Assembly: GCA_028873275.1 (NCBI GenBank)
Contig: JAGWLJ010000081.1
Span: forward strand, 1-6,724
Source of the DNA: Pseudomonadota bacterium
GTDB taxonomy: Bacteria; Pseudomonadota; Alphaproteobacteria; Rickettsiales; SXRF01
Length of the DNA: 6,724 nt
Direction of reading: 5' to 3'
The notes beneath the pieces were generated by a model. The model saw only the letters and a program-made list of their open reading frames with translations. It had not been told where the DNA came from and made no database searches. Shown one piece after another: positions 1 to 5,918 of this stretch. The position numbers were made by a program, and so were the translations under genes. Every line of letters begins with the position of its first letter. Positions within the stretch are counted from its first letter, which is position 1.

Positions 1-194
1 GCGGTGTTGTTCACGGAGACCGTTGCGTAGAAGGGATAGTTCTTCATATCATACGGGCTTTTCGTGAGCAGCTTCGACCCGCCGAGGCTCTTCACAGCCT
101 CGTGGATTTTGTCGCACGCTGCCTGGTTATCCTTCGCCATGACGAAGAGATTCCAGGTGCACCCAAAGGCCACGATCTGGACATGCGTACCCAT
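1..194 (-). CDS. Unrecognised protein, 5' part of a leftward gene cut by the window edge
   Basis: Reading leftward from an ATG at 194-192, 64 sense codons run to the window edge without a stop, so the C-terminus is missing. A strong Shine-Dalgarno (GGGAGGA, 205-199) lies 4 nt before the ATG, which fixes the start. Codon use is rich in G/C at third positions (CTC, GTC, AAC, ACG, AAG), as in the operon to the right, supporting real coding. The product begins MGTHVQIVAFGCTWNLFVMA. It has cysteines at residues 11 and 27, a helix-like charged stretch at about 21-40, and a Tyr/Lys-rich part at 46-58. I see no signal peptide or convincing membrane segment and no known motif. It is transcribed away from bamA, so the two genes share the 195-623 intergenic region. 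I do not recognise the family and propose no function. That it is a gene is fairly sure. Confidence 0.7.
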   Translation of the reverse strand, partial: MGTHVQIVAFGCTWNLFVMAKDNQAACDKIHEAVKSLGGSKLLTKSPYDMKNYPFYATVSVNNT

Positions 195-198
195 TACA

Positions 199-205
199 TC
201 CTCCC
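199..205 (-). promoter_or_regulatory. Ribosome binding site of the leftward gene
   Basis: On the minus strand GGGAGGA precedes the ATG at 194-192 by 4 nt. This near-perfect Shine-Dalgarno is the main support for the start of the truncated leftward gene. Confidence 0.7.
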
Positions 206-410
206 AGACGCCTAATAGATGGCGCCACACATTACCGCGGTGCGGGGGAAGACAATCGCTTCCCTTGCCCGCACGCTGGAATTTGACTGATAAACGTTAC
301 GCAACATTCATCCGGCCAAATCCAAGGTAACGCTTGCAGCATAACACAATTGCCGGCGGACAATTATGACAATACCATGAATTTTAATGATTTGTCACAA
401 AACATTCATA

Positions 411-424
411 AATAATTAATTATT
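411..424. repeat. Perfect 14-bp AT palindrome upstream of the -10
   Basis: AATAATTAATTATT reads the same on both strands, centred at 417/418. It covers the expected -35 and spacer of the promoter at 433-438, so a dimeric protein bound here would meet RNA polymerase. AT-rich palindromes also arise readily by chance in AT-rich DNA. The operator role is inferred. Confidence 0.4.
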
Positions 425-430
425 GTTTAT

Positions 431-438
431 GCTATAAT
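431..438 (+). promoter_or_regulatory. Extended -10 promoter for the bamA-lpx operon
   Basis: TATAAT at 433-438 is a perfect -10 hexamer, and the preceding TGC (430-432) supplies the TGn extension that lets a promoter work with a weak -35. The sequence 17 nt upstream (410-415, AAATAA) is a poor -35. A weaker alternative is TTGTCA (392-397) with ATTAAT (415-420) at 17-nt spacing. A start near 444-446 would give a leader of about 180 nt before bamA. This is the only strong sigma-70-like match in the gap, and it points toward the operon. Confidence 0.5.
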
Positions 439-443
439 CCCCG

Positions 444-455
444 CCTTCCGGAAGG
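444..455. repeat. Perfect 12-bp palindrome at the predicted transcription start
   Basis: CCTTCCGGAAGG is a perfect palindrome centred at 449/450, starting 5 nt after the -10 hexamer, where transcription would begin. Its right half (GGAAGG, 450-455) also serves as the Shine-Dalgarno of the 48-codon ORF at 460. It could be an operator or a weak 5' RNA stem, or it could be chance. Confidence 0.4.
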
Positions 456-459
456 AAAA

Positions 460-606
460 ATGGCATCTCGCACAGCGGTGCTCCGACTTCTCATTTTATG
501 GCATTCTTATGCAATCTTCCCCCGCATTGATTTCTTCTTGATTTATCCCTTTTTTTGCCCCATGGTGCGATCTGTTAAGCGTCAGGCGTTACGCGTCGCG
601 TATTAA
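460..606 (+). CDS. Possible 48-residue leader peptide (upstream ORF) of bamA
   Basis: An ATG at 460 follows GGAAGGA (450-456) by 3 nt, a good ribosome binding site lying just after the predicted transcription start. The frame stays open for 48 codons and stops with TAA at 604-606, directly before the bamA Shine-Dalgarno (613-620). The peptide starts MASRTAVLRLLILW. It is hydrophobic and aromatic in the middle (five Phe, three Tyr) and basic near its end (residues 37-45 hold three Arg and one Lys). Codon use (TTA, ATT, CGA, TCT) differs from the operon genes, so it may be a non-conserved leader or a chance ORF. If translated, ribosomes finishing here would stop within reach of the bamA start, allowing translational coupling. 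No homologue is recognised. Confidence 0.3.
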   Translation: MASRTAVLRLLILWHSYAIFPRIDFFLIYPFFCPMVRSVKRQALRVAY

Positions 607-623
607 TTTTGCAAGGTAAGATA

Positions 624-2942
624 ATGGGTTATCGCTCGCTTCTCTGTTTTGCCTTAAGCCTGTTCCTGCTTTTGGCGGCGCCCGTCCGGGCACTCGAAGC
701 GCAGCCGGTTTCTTCCGGTTCCGGAAACGCCACGGCCGGCATCGCCGGCGGCACCATCGGCGACATCAAGGTCGAGGGCAACGAGCGCATCGAGAGCCGC
801 ACCATCATCTCCTATCTTGGCCTCACTCCCGGCGCCCGCTTTACCCAGGCCGACATCGACAATGGCCTCAAGAATCTCTACGCCACCGGCTTCTTCGCTG
901 ACGTGCAGCTGCTCAAGCAGGGCAATGCGCTGATCGTGCGCGTGGTCGAAAACCCGGTGGTCAGCCGCGTCGCCTTCGAGGGCAACGACCGCATCGACAC
1001 CAAGGATCTCGAAAAGGAGCTGGAGCTGAAGCCGCGCTCCATCTATTCGCAGGATAAGGTGCAGAGCGACGTCAAGCGCATCCTCGACATCTATCGCCGC
1101 AGCGGTCGCTACAGCGCCACCGTCGAGCCCAAACTCATCAAGAAGGACCAGAACCGCGTCGAGCTGGTGTATGAAATCACCGAAGGGCCGGTCGCCCGCG
1201 TCGAGAAGATCAGCTTCATCGGCAATGAACATTTTGACACCACTACCCTGCGCAAGGCGATCCGCACCGAGGAAACCCGCTGGTACAAATTCCTCACCGA
1301 CAACGACAAGTTCGACCCCGATCGCCTGCAGTTCGACCAGGAGCTGCTGCGCCGCTTCTATAACGACGAGGGCTATGCCGACTTCCAGGTGAAATCGGCC
1401 AACGCCGAACTGTCGCCCAAGAAGGATGCGTTCTATCTCACCTTCGTCGTCGAGGAAGGCCCGCAATACAAGTTCGGCGAAGTCAAGATCGCCAACGAGC
1501 TCGAAGGCAAGGAAAAGCCCAACCTGCAGAAGCTGCTCACCACCAAAGCCGGCAAGATCTATGACGCCAGCAAGGTTGAGGATTCCATCGACGCCATGAC
1601 CAAGGAACTGGGCAACCACGGCTATGCCTTCGTTGATATCCAGCCCAAGCTCGACCGCGACAAGGACAAGCGCATCGCCAACCTGACCTATGTCATCAAG
1701 CCGGGCCCGCGCGTGTATGTCGAGCGCATCAACATCACCGGCAACGTGCGCACGCTGGATGAGGTCATCCGCCGCGAGTTCCGCCTGAGCGAAGGCGACG
1801 CCTATAACACCGCCAAGCTGCAGCGCACCGAGCAGCGCCTCAACAATCTCGGCTTCTTCGAGAAAGTGACGGTCAAGGATGAGCCGGGCAGCGCGCCGGA
1901 CAAAACCGTCGTCGACGTCGACGTGAAGGAGAAATCCACCGGCGAAATCAATATCGGCGCCGGGTATTCGACCACCGACGGCGTGCTGGGCGATTTCGGC
2001 ATCAAGGAAAAGAACCTGATGGGCACCGGCCAGGAGCTGAACCTGAATTTCATCATGGCCACCTATGACCGCCAGGCGCAGCTGGGCTTCACCAATCCGT
2101 ATTTCCTCGACCGCGAGCTGGCCGCCGGCTTCGACATTTACCGCAACTACATGGACTTCACGCGTGAAAGCTCCTATGTCAGCGACGTCAAGGGCATCAC
2201 GCTGCGCGGCAGTTACGCGCTGCAGGAAAAGCTGCAGCACTCCTTCTATTACACCATCCACAACAACACGATTAAGGACGTTCCCTCCACCGCGTCGCTG
2301 TTCATCCAGGATCAGGAAGGCACCTTCCTCACCTCCGCCGTCGGGCACAGCCTTTCCCTCGACGAGCGCGACAACAAATTCAACCCCACCCGCGGGTATT
2401 ATCTGAGCATCGCGCAGGAAGTGGCCGGACTCGGCGGCTACGACAAGTATTTGAAGCACGAAGTCAAAGCCAGTTACTACTATCCGGTGGCCAATAAATG
2501 GACACTGGCTTTCCTCGGCTCCGGCGGCAACATCTTCGGTTTCAGCGGTCAGGATATCCGCATCAACAACCGCTTCTATCTCGGCGCCGACAATTTCCGC
2601 GGCTTTGAGATCGCCGGCGTCGGCCCACGCGATACCGGAACCCGCGACGCCCTAGGCGGCAATGATTATTATCTCGGCACGGTGGAGCTGCATTTCCCGC
2701 TCGGCCTGCCCGAAGAACTGGGCATCACCGGCGCCGTCTTCACTGATGCCGGCAGCCTGTGGCATACCGATGCCAGCGGGCCTACCGTATTCGACAGCAA
2801 TGCCATGCGCGTATCCTCCGGCGTCGGGATGCTGTGGACCTCGCCGTTCGGGCCGATCCGCATCGACCTGGCGCATCCCTTCGTCAAACAGAAGCCGGAT
2901 CGCACGCAGATCCTCAATTTCAGCTTCGGCACCCGGTTCTGA
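624..2942 (+). CDS. bamA: Outer membrane protein assembly factor BamA (Omp85 family)
   Basis: BamA is the essential core of the outer-membrane BAM complex, which folds and inserts beta-barrel proteins. The 772-residue product has a signal peptide (hydrophobic to about residue 19, likely cut after V-R-A, residue 23). Five POTRA repeats follow at roughly 44-111, 112-188, 189-279, 280-362 and 363-436; most begin with a 'V..I...GN' strand and end in 'EGP' or 'PGP'. A 16-strand barrel domain spans about 440-772. The loop-6 signature is FRGF (658-661), the Omp85 'VRGF' motif, and the protein ends in aromatic Phe as an outer-membrane beta-signal should. I chose ATG 624 because AAGG (613-616) sits 7 nt upstream and the signal peptide then starts cleanly; TTG 609 would only add five residues. 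Length is close to the usual 760-810. It is the first large gene of the operon. Its usual upstream partner rseP is not in the window. Confidence 0.97.
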   Translation: MGYRSLLCFALSLFLLLAAPVRALEAQPVSSGSGNATAGIAGGTIGDIKVEGNERIESRTIISYLGLTPGARFTQADIDNGLKNLYATGFFADVQLLKQGNALIVRVVENPVVSRVAFEGNDRIDTKDLEKELELKPRSIYSQDKVQSDVKRILDIYRRSGRYSATVEPKLIKKDQNRVELVYEITEGPVARVEKISFIGNEHFDTTTLRKAIRTEETRWYKFLTDNDKFDPDRLQFDQELLRRFYNDEGYADFQVKSANAELSPKKDAFYLTFVVEEGPQYKFGEVKIANELEGKEKPNLQKLLTTKAGKIYDASKVEDSIDAMTKELGNHGYAFVDIQPKLDRDKDKRIANLTYVIKPGPRVYVERINITGNVRTLDEVIRREFRLSEGDAYNTAKLQRTEQRLNNLGFFEKVTVKDEPGSAPDKTVVDVDVKEKSTGEINIGAGYSTTDGVLGDFGIKEKNLMGTGQELNLNFIMATYDRQAQLGFTNPYFLDRELAAGFDIYRNYMDFTRESSYVSDVKGITLRGSYALQEKLQHSFYYTIHNNTIKDVPSTASLFIQDQEGTFLTSAVGHSLSLDERDNKFNPTRGYYLSIAQEVAGLGGYDKYLKHEVKASYYYPVANKWTLAFLGSGGNIFGFSGQDIRINNRFYLGADNFRGFEIAGVGPRDTGTRDALGGNDYYLGTVELHFPLGLPEELGITGAVFTDAGSLWHTDASGPTVFDSNAMRVSSGVGMLWTSPFGPIRIDLAHPFVKQKPDRTQILNFSFGTRF

Positions 2943-2975
2943 TTTCCGCTATTTAACTCCATGAAAGGACGATCA

Positions 2976-3551
2976 ATGAAAACGTTACGTATCTATGCTT
3001 TTGCACTCGTCACCATGATGGGATTTGCCGCGGCGGCAATGGCCGATGCCGCTCCTGCCGCGGTGCCCATCGCCACCGTCAATATCCAGCTGATCATGCG
3101 CGACTCCACCGCCGCCCAGAACGTGCGCGAGCAGCTGGAGAGCAAGCAGAAATCCTTCCAGTCCGACATCAGCAAGAAACAGGACAAGCTGCAGAAGGAA
3201 CAGCAGGATCTTGGCAAGCAGCAAAGCGTCCTTTCCAAGGACGCCTTCGCCGAGAAATCGCGCGCTTTCAACAGCAAGGTCACCGAAATGCAGAAGGAAG
3301 TGCAGTCCAAGAAGGCCCTGCTCGATAATTCCTTCGAGCGCTCGATCGGCGAGATCCAGAAAGTCGTCACCGATATCATCACCGACCTGGCCAAGGAAAA
3401 GGGCTTCGCCGTCGCCATTCCCACCTCGCAGATTCTTTATGGCGATTCCAGGCTCGATATCACCGACGAAGTGCTGAAGCGCCTCAACCAGAAGCTGCCC
3501 AAGCTCGACGTCAAGTTCGACGAATCCTCTTCCTCCAAGAAGGGCGAGTAG
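2976..3551 (+). CDS. skp: Periplasmic chaperone Skp/OmpH family
   Basis: Skp-type proteins are trimeric, jellyfish-shaped periplasmic chaperones that hold unfolded outer-membrane proteins on their way to BamA. The 191-residue product has a signal peptide (KTLR n-region, hydrophobic core, likely cut after A-M-A, residue 23). A short beta segment follows (about 31-39, PIATVNIQL), then a long Lys/Gln/Glu-rich coiled coil (about 48-145). A closing domain reads ILYGDSRLDITDEVLKRLN (153-171), the OmpH-family ending. The C-terminus is a low-complexity SSSSKKGE tail. ATG 2976 is preferred because AAAGGA (2964-2969) lies 6 nt upstream; ATG 2961 overlaps that ribosome binding site and would add MKGRS. 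It starts 33 nt after bamA, the usual adjacency. It is longer than enteric Skp (161 residues), as is common for alphaproteobacterial members. Confidence 0.93.
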   Translation: MKTLRIYAFALVTMMGFAAAAMADAAPAAVPIATVNIQLIMRDSTAAQNVREQLESKQKSFQSDISKKQDKLQKEQQDLGKQQSVLSKDAFAEKSRAFNSKVTEMQKEVQSKKALLDNSFERSIGEIQKVVTDIITDLAKEKGFAVAIPTSQILYGDSRLDITDEVLKRLNQKLPKLDVKFDESSSSKKGE

Positions 3552-3559
3552 CCAGTAAT

Positions 3560-3581
3560 TCCTCCCCCGCAAGGGGGAGGA
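3560..3581 (+). promoter_or_regulatory. GCAA-tetraloop hairpin covering the lpxD ribosome binding site
   Basis: In the 37-nt gap between skp and lpxD, CCTCCCCC (3561-3568) pairs perfectly with GGGGGAGG (3573-3580). A further T-A pair (3560/3581) makes a 9-bp stem closed by the loop GCAA, a stable GNRA tetraloop. The right arm contains the lpxD Shine-Dalgarno (GGAGG, 3576-3580), so in folded RNA that site is hidden; the left arm resembles the anti-Shine-Dalgarno end of 16S rRNA. No U-tract follows, so a Rho-independent terminator is unlikely. Possible roles are translational tuning of lpxD, an mRNA stability or processing point after skp, or an intergenic palindromic repeat copy. The structure is plain in the sequence; the role is inferred. 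Confidence 0.6.
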
Positions 3582-3588
3582 TATGCCC

Positions 3589-4632
3589 ATGATCGACCGC
3601 CGATTCTTTCGCCATGCCGGGCCTACGCGCCTGAGCGATATCGCCTCGCTGACCGCGGCTTCCTTAAGCTCGCGCTCCGGCGATGCGCCGGACGGAAGCC
3701 GGACGTTTGCGGATGTGGCGCCGCTCGATCAGGCGGGGCCGCAGGACATCAGCTTTTTTGACAATATCAAGTATATTGACGCTTTTACGCAAAGCCGGGC
3801 AGGGGCCTGCTTCACACGCGCGCGCTTCACCAGCCGCGCGCCCGAAGGCATGGCGCTGCTGGTGACAGAAGAACCCTACACGGGCTTTGCGCTGACGGCG
3901 CAGCAGTTCTATCCCGAGCCGGCTTTCGAGCCGAATATTGCGCCGCAGGCGGTGATTGCCGCGAGCGCGAAGATAGGCCGCAACTCGCGCATCGACGCCG
4001 GGGCGGTGATCGGCGAGCATGTGACAATCGGCGAGCGCTGCCATATCGGCGCGAACACGGTGATTTACGACCATGTGCAGATTGGCGACGACTGCCGCAT
4101 CGGCGCCTGCTGCACGATCAGCCACGCCCTGCTGGGATCGCGCATTACCCTGCATCGCGGCATTCATATCGGCCAGGACGGGTTCGGCTTCGCGCCGGGC
4201 AGGACAGGCATCCTTAAGGTACCGCAGCTGGGGCGGGTGCTGATAGGCGACAACGTGGAGATCGGTTCCGGCACCACCATCGACCGCGGCAGCGGGCCGG
4301 ATACGGTGATCGGTCAGGGCAGCAAGATTGATAATCTCGTGCAGATCGGTCATAATGTGCAGATCGGGAAATACGTGATTATTGCCGGGCAATGTGGTAT
4401 TGCCGGCAGCACGCGCATCGATGACGGCGTCATGCTCGGCGGCCAGGTGGGCATCGGCGGGCATGTGCATATCGGCGCGGGGGCCAAGCTGGCGGCGCAG
4501 TCGGGCGTTATGCGCGACATACCGGCCGGCGAAACCTATAGCGGCTCGCCCGCCATGCCGATCAGGGAGTGGCGGCGGCAGGCGGCGACCATGATGAAAC
4601 TGGGAAAAAAAGGAGAAGCGTCGGAGGAGTGA
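3589..4632 (+). CDS. lpxD: UDP-3-O-(3-hydroxyacyl)glucosamine N-acyltransferase LpxD
   Basis: LpxD adds an (R)-3-hydroxyacyl chain from acyl-ACP to the 2-amino group of UDP-3-O-acyl-glucosamine, the third step of lipid A synthesis, in the cytoplasm. The 347-residue product has an N-terminal uridine-binding domain (about 1-110, with 'DISFFDN' at 53-59). A left-handed beta-helix of hexapeptide repeats follows (about 115-310, many 'IG' turns), then a C-terminal helix. The family motif DGFGFA is at 197-202 and the catalytic His is His255 in 'VQIGHNVQIG'. ATG 3589 sits 8 nt after GGAGG (3576-3580). ATG 3583 has only a 2-nt spacer and would add Met-Pro, so 3589 is preferred. Its stop overlaps the fabZ start by one base (TGATG). 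Its ribosome binding site lies in a strong hairpin. Confidence 0.96.
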   Translation: MIDRRFFRHAGPTRLSDIASLTAASLSSRSGDAPDGSRTFADVAPLDQAGPQDISFFDNIKYIDAFTQSRAGACFTRARFTSRAPEGMALLVTEEPYTGFALTAQQFYPEPAFEPNIAPQAVIAASAKIGRNSRIDAGAVIGEHVTIGERCHIGANTVIYDHVQIGDDCRIGACCTISHALLGSRITLHRGIHIGQDGFGFAPGRTGILKVPQLGRVLIGDNVEIGSGTTIDRGSGPDTVIGQGSKIDNLVQIGHNVQIGKYVIIAGQCGIAGSTRIDDGVMLGGQVGIGGHVHIGAGAKLAAQSGVMRDIPAGETYSGSPAMPIREWRRQAATMMKLGKKGEASEE

Positions 4633-5096
4633 TGGAAGGGCAGAAAGCAGCACAGGCGCCGCGAATGATCAATATCGAGCGCATCATGGAGATGATCCCG
4701 CACCGCTACCCGTTCCTGATGATCGACCGGGTGATCGAGTGCGTGACGGACAGCCACGCCGTGGCGATCAAGAACGTCAGTATCAACGAGCAGCATTTTA
4801 TCGGCCATTTTCCCAAGATGCCGGTGATGCCGGGCGTGCTGATCATCGAGGCCATGGCGCAGACCTCGGCCGTACTGGTGGTCGATACGCTGGGCAAGGC
4901 ATCGGAGGGCAAGCTGGTCTATTTCATGTCGATCGACGAAGCGCGCTTCAGGAAGCCGGTTGTTCCCGGCGACTGCGTGCATATCCGCGCCGAGAAGCAG
5001 CAGAGCCGCAGGAACGTATGGAAATTCAACTGCACGGCCAGCGTCGAGGGCACGAAAGTCGCCGAGGCGATCATCTGCGCGATGATTCTCGATTGA
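4632..5096 (+). CDS. fabZ: 3-hydroxyacyl-[acyl-carrier-protein] dehydratase FabZ
   Basis: FabZ removes water from (R)-3-hydroxyacyl-ACP to give trans-2-enoyl-ACP in type II fatty-acid synthesis. It competes with LpxA and LpxD for the same hydroxyacyl-ACP, which explains its place between them. The 154-residue product has the hot-dog fold sequence: 'IPHRYPFLMIDRV' (22-34), then 'HFIGHFPKMPVMPGVL' (55-70) with catalytic His59, and 'IIEAMAQ' (71-77) with catalytic Glu73, the usual 14-residue spacing. Length is normal. ATG 4632 overlaps the lpxD stop in TGATG, and GGAGG (4623-4627) lies 4 nt upstream, inside the lpxD end, so translation is probably coupled. Upstream in-frame ATG 4569 would add 21 residues overlapping lpxD and is not preferred. 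Confidence 0.96.
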   Translation: MEGQKAAQAPRMINIERIMEMIPHRYPFLMIDRVIECVTDSHAVAIKNVSINEQHFIGHFPKMPVMPGVLIIEAMAQTSAVLVVDTLGKASEGKLVYFMSIDEARFRKPVVPGDCVHIRAEKQQSRRNVWKFNCTASVEGTKVAEAIICAMILD

Positions 5097-5098
5097 AA

Positions 5099-5917
5099 AT
5101 GGCCATCCACCCCACCGCTATCGTTGCGTCAGGCGCCAAGCTGGGCGCCGGCGTATCTATCGGTTCCTATTGCGTTATCGACGGCGAGGTAACGATAGGG
5201 GAGGGGACGGAGCTGGCATCGCATGTCGTTGTCAGCGGGCGAACCTCGATCGGCGGGCAGTGCAGAATATTTCCTTTCGCGTCGCTGGGCCATGCGCCGC
5301 AGGATTTGAAATACAAGGGCGAGAAATCGCGGCTTACCATCGGCGATTGCTGCGTGATCCGCGAATACGTCACCATGAATCCCGGCACCGAGGGCGGCGG
5401 AATGCTGACCTCGGTCGGCGATCATTGCCTGTTCATGGTGGGAAGCCATGTGGCGCATGACTGCCGCGTCGGCAGCCATGTGATCCTGGCCAATAACGCC
5501 ACCCTGGCGGGGCATGTGACAGTCGGCGACCACTCGATCATCGGGGGGCTGGCAGCGGTGCACCAGTTCGTGCGCATCGGCCCGCACGCCATCATCGGCG
5601 GCATGTCCGGCGTCGAGCACGACGTGATTCCCTATGGCTCGGTGATGGGCGAGCGCGCCAGCCTGGCCGGGCTGAACCTGGTAGGCCTCAAGCGCCGCAA
5701 TTTCGACCGCGAGACTATCCATGCGCTGCGCAACGCGTACAAGATCATATTTGAGGAAGATGCCGGCACGCTGGCCGAGCGCGCGCGCAAAGCGCAGGAA
5801 CAATACGGCGGTATCGGTGAAGTCGAGGAGATCCTCGCCTTCATGAGCGACAAGGGCTCGCGCTCGCTCTGCGTTCCCAAATCTTTTTCCGGTCAGGATA
5901 AGCCGCAGGCGGCGTGA
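5099..5917 (+). CDS. lpxA: UDP-N-acetylglucosamine O-acyltransferase LpxA
   Basis: LpxA transfers an (R)-3-hydroxyacyl chain from ACP to the 3-OH of UDP-GlcNAc, the first step of lipid A synthesis, in the cytoplasm. The 272-residue product starts with 'IHPTAIV' (3-9) and has a hexapeptide-repeat beta-helix to about 185. The signature is 'VAHDCRVG' with catalytic His120 (E. coli His125), followed by 'ILANNATLAGHV' (129-140) and 'AVHQF' (153-157). A helical C-terminal domain contains 'GLKRRNF' (196-202). Gly168 aligns with E. coli Gly173, the residue setting acyl length. The tail is about 10 residues longer than in E. coli. It starts 2 nt after the fabZ stop with no good Shine-Dalgarno, so it probably relies on translational coupling. 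The frame is open far upstream inside fabZ, but homology begins at ATG 5099. Confidence 0.96.
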   Translation: MAIHPTAIVASGAKLGAGVSIGSYCVIDGEVTIGEGTELASHVVVSGRTSIGGQCRIFPFASLGHAPQDLKYKGEKSRLTIGDCCVIREYVTMNPGTEGGGMLTSVGDHCLFMVGSHVAHDCRVGSHVILANNATLAGHVTVGDHSIIGGLAAVHQFVRIGPHAIIGGMSGVEHDVIPYGSVMGERASLAGLNLVGLKRRNFDRETIHALRNAYKIIFEEDAGTLAERARKAQEQYGGIGEVEEILAFMSDKGSRSLCVPKSFSGQDKPQAA

Positions 5918-5918
5918 T

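Larger units (their letters stand above)
195..623. other. Divergent intergenic region between the leftward gene and bamA
   Basis: This 429-nt stretch separates two divergently read genes. The part from about 285 to 440 is clearly AT-richer than the flanking genes, as expected of promoter DNA. It holds the bamA-side promoter candidate (433-438), two perfect palindromes (411-424 and 444-455) and a possible 48-codon leader ORF (460-606). I could not find a good -35/-10 pair for the leftward gene. I see no tRNA, no convincing terminator hairpin and no known riboswitch fold by eye. A run of seven T at 550-556 has no good stem before it. Confidence 0.6.

Noticed and set aside
64..330. Rightward 88-codon frame in the left region
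   Set aside because: It overlaps the better supported leftward gene (strong Shine-Dalgarno, native codon use), has no good ribosome binding site and its second half lies in non-coding DNA.
303..409. Nine-base direct repeat AACATTCAT at 303-311 and 401-409
   Set aside because: Short, AT-rich, 98 nt apart and without further flanking similarity, so chance is likely.
550..556. Run of seven T as a possible terminator in the bamA leader
   Set aside because: Only a 4-bp stem with a long loop could be drawn before it, too weak for an intrinsic terminator.
609..623. TTG 609 as the bamA start
   Set aside because: It would place the Shine-Dalgarno-like AAGG inside the coding region and add five residues before a normal signal peptide; ATG 624 has correct spacing.
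654..2459. A 601-codon open frame antisense to bamA
   Set aside because: Its codons are in exact register with bamA codons, so it stays open simply because bamA avoids TTA, CTA and TCA here; it ends precisely where bamA uses TTA (654-656). It has no ribosome binding site or recognisable domain.
4739..5098. In-frame 120-codon extension of lpxA back into fabZ
   Set aside because: The extra residues are an out-of-frame reading of fabZ with no LpxA similarity. LpxA homology starts at ATG 5099.
2985..5803. Long antisense frames over skp (2985-3590), lpxD (3664-4653) and lpxA (5129-5803)
   Set aside because: All lie in the same register as the sense genes and result from the same codon bias. The sense proteins are well conserved families.
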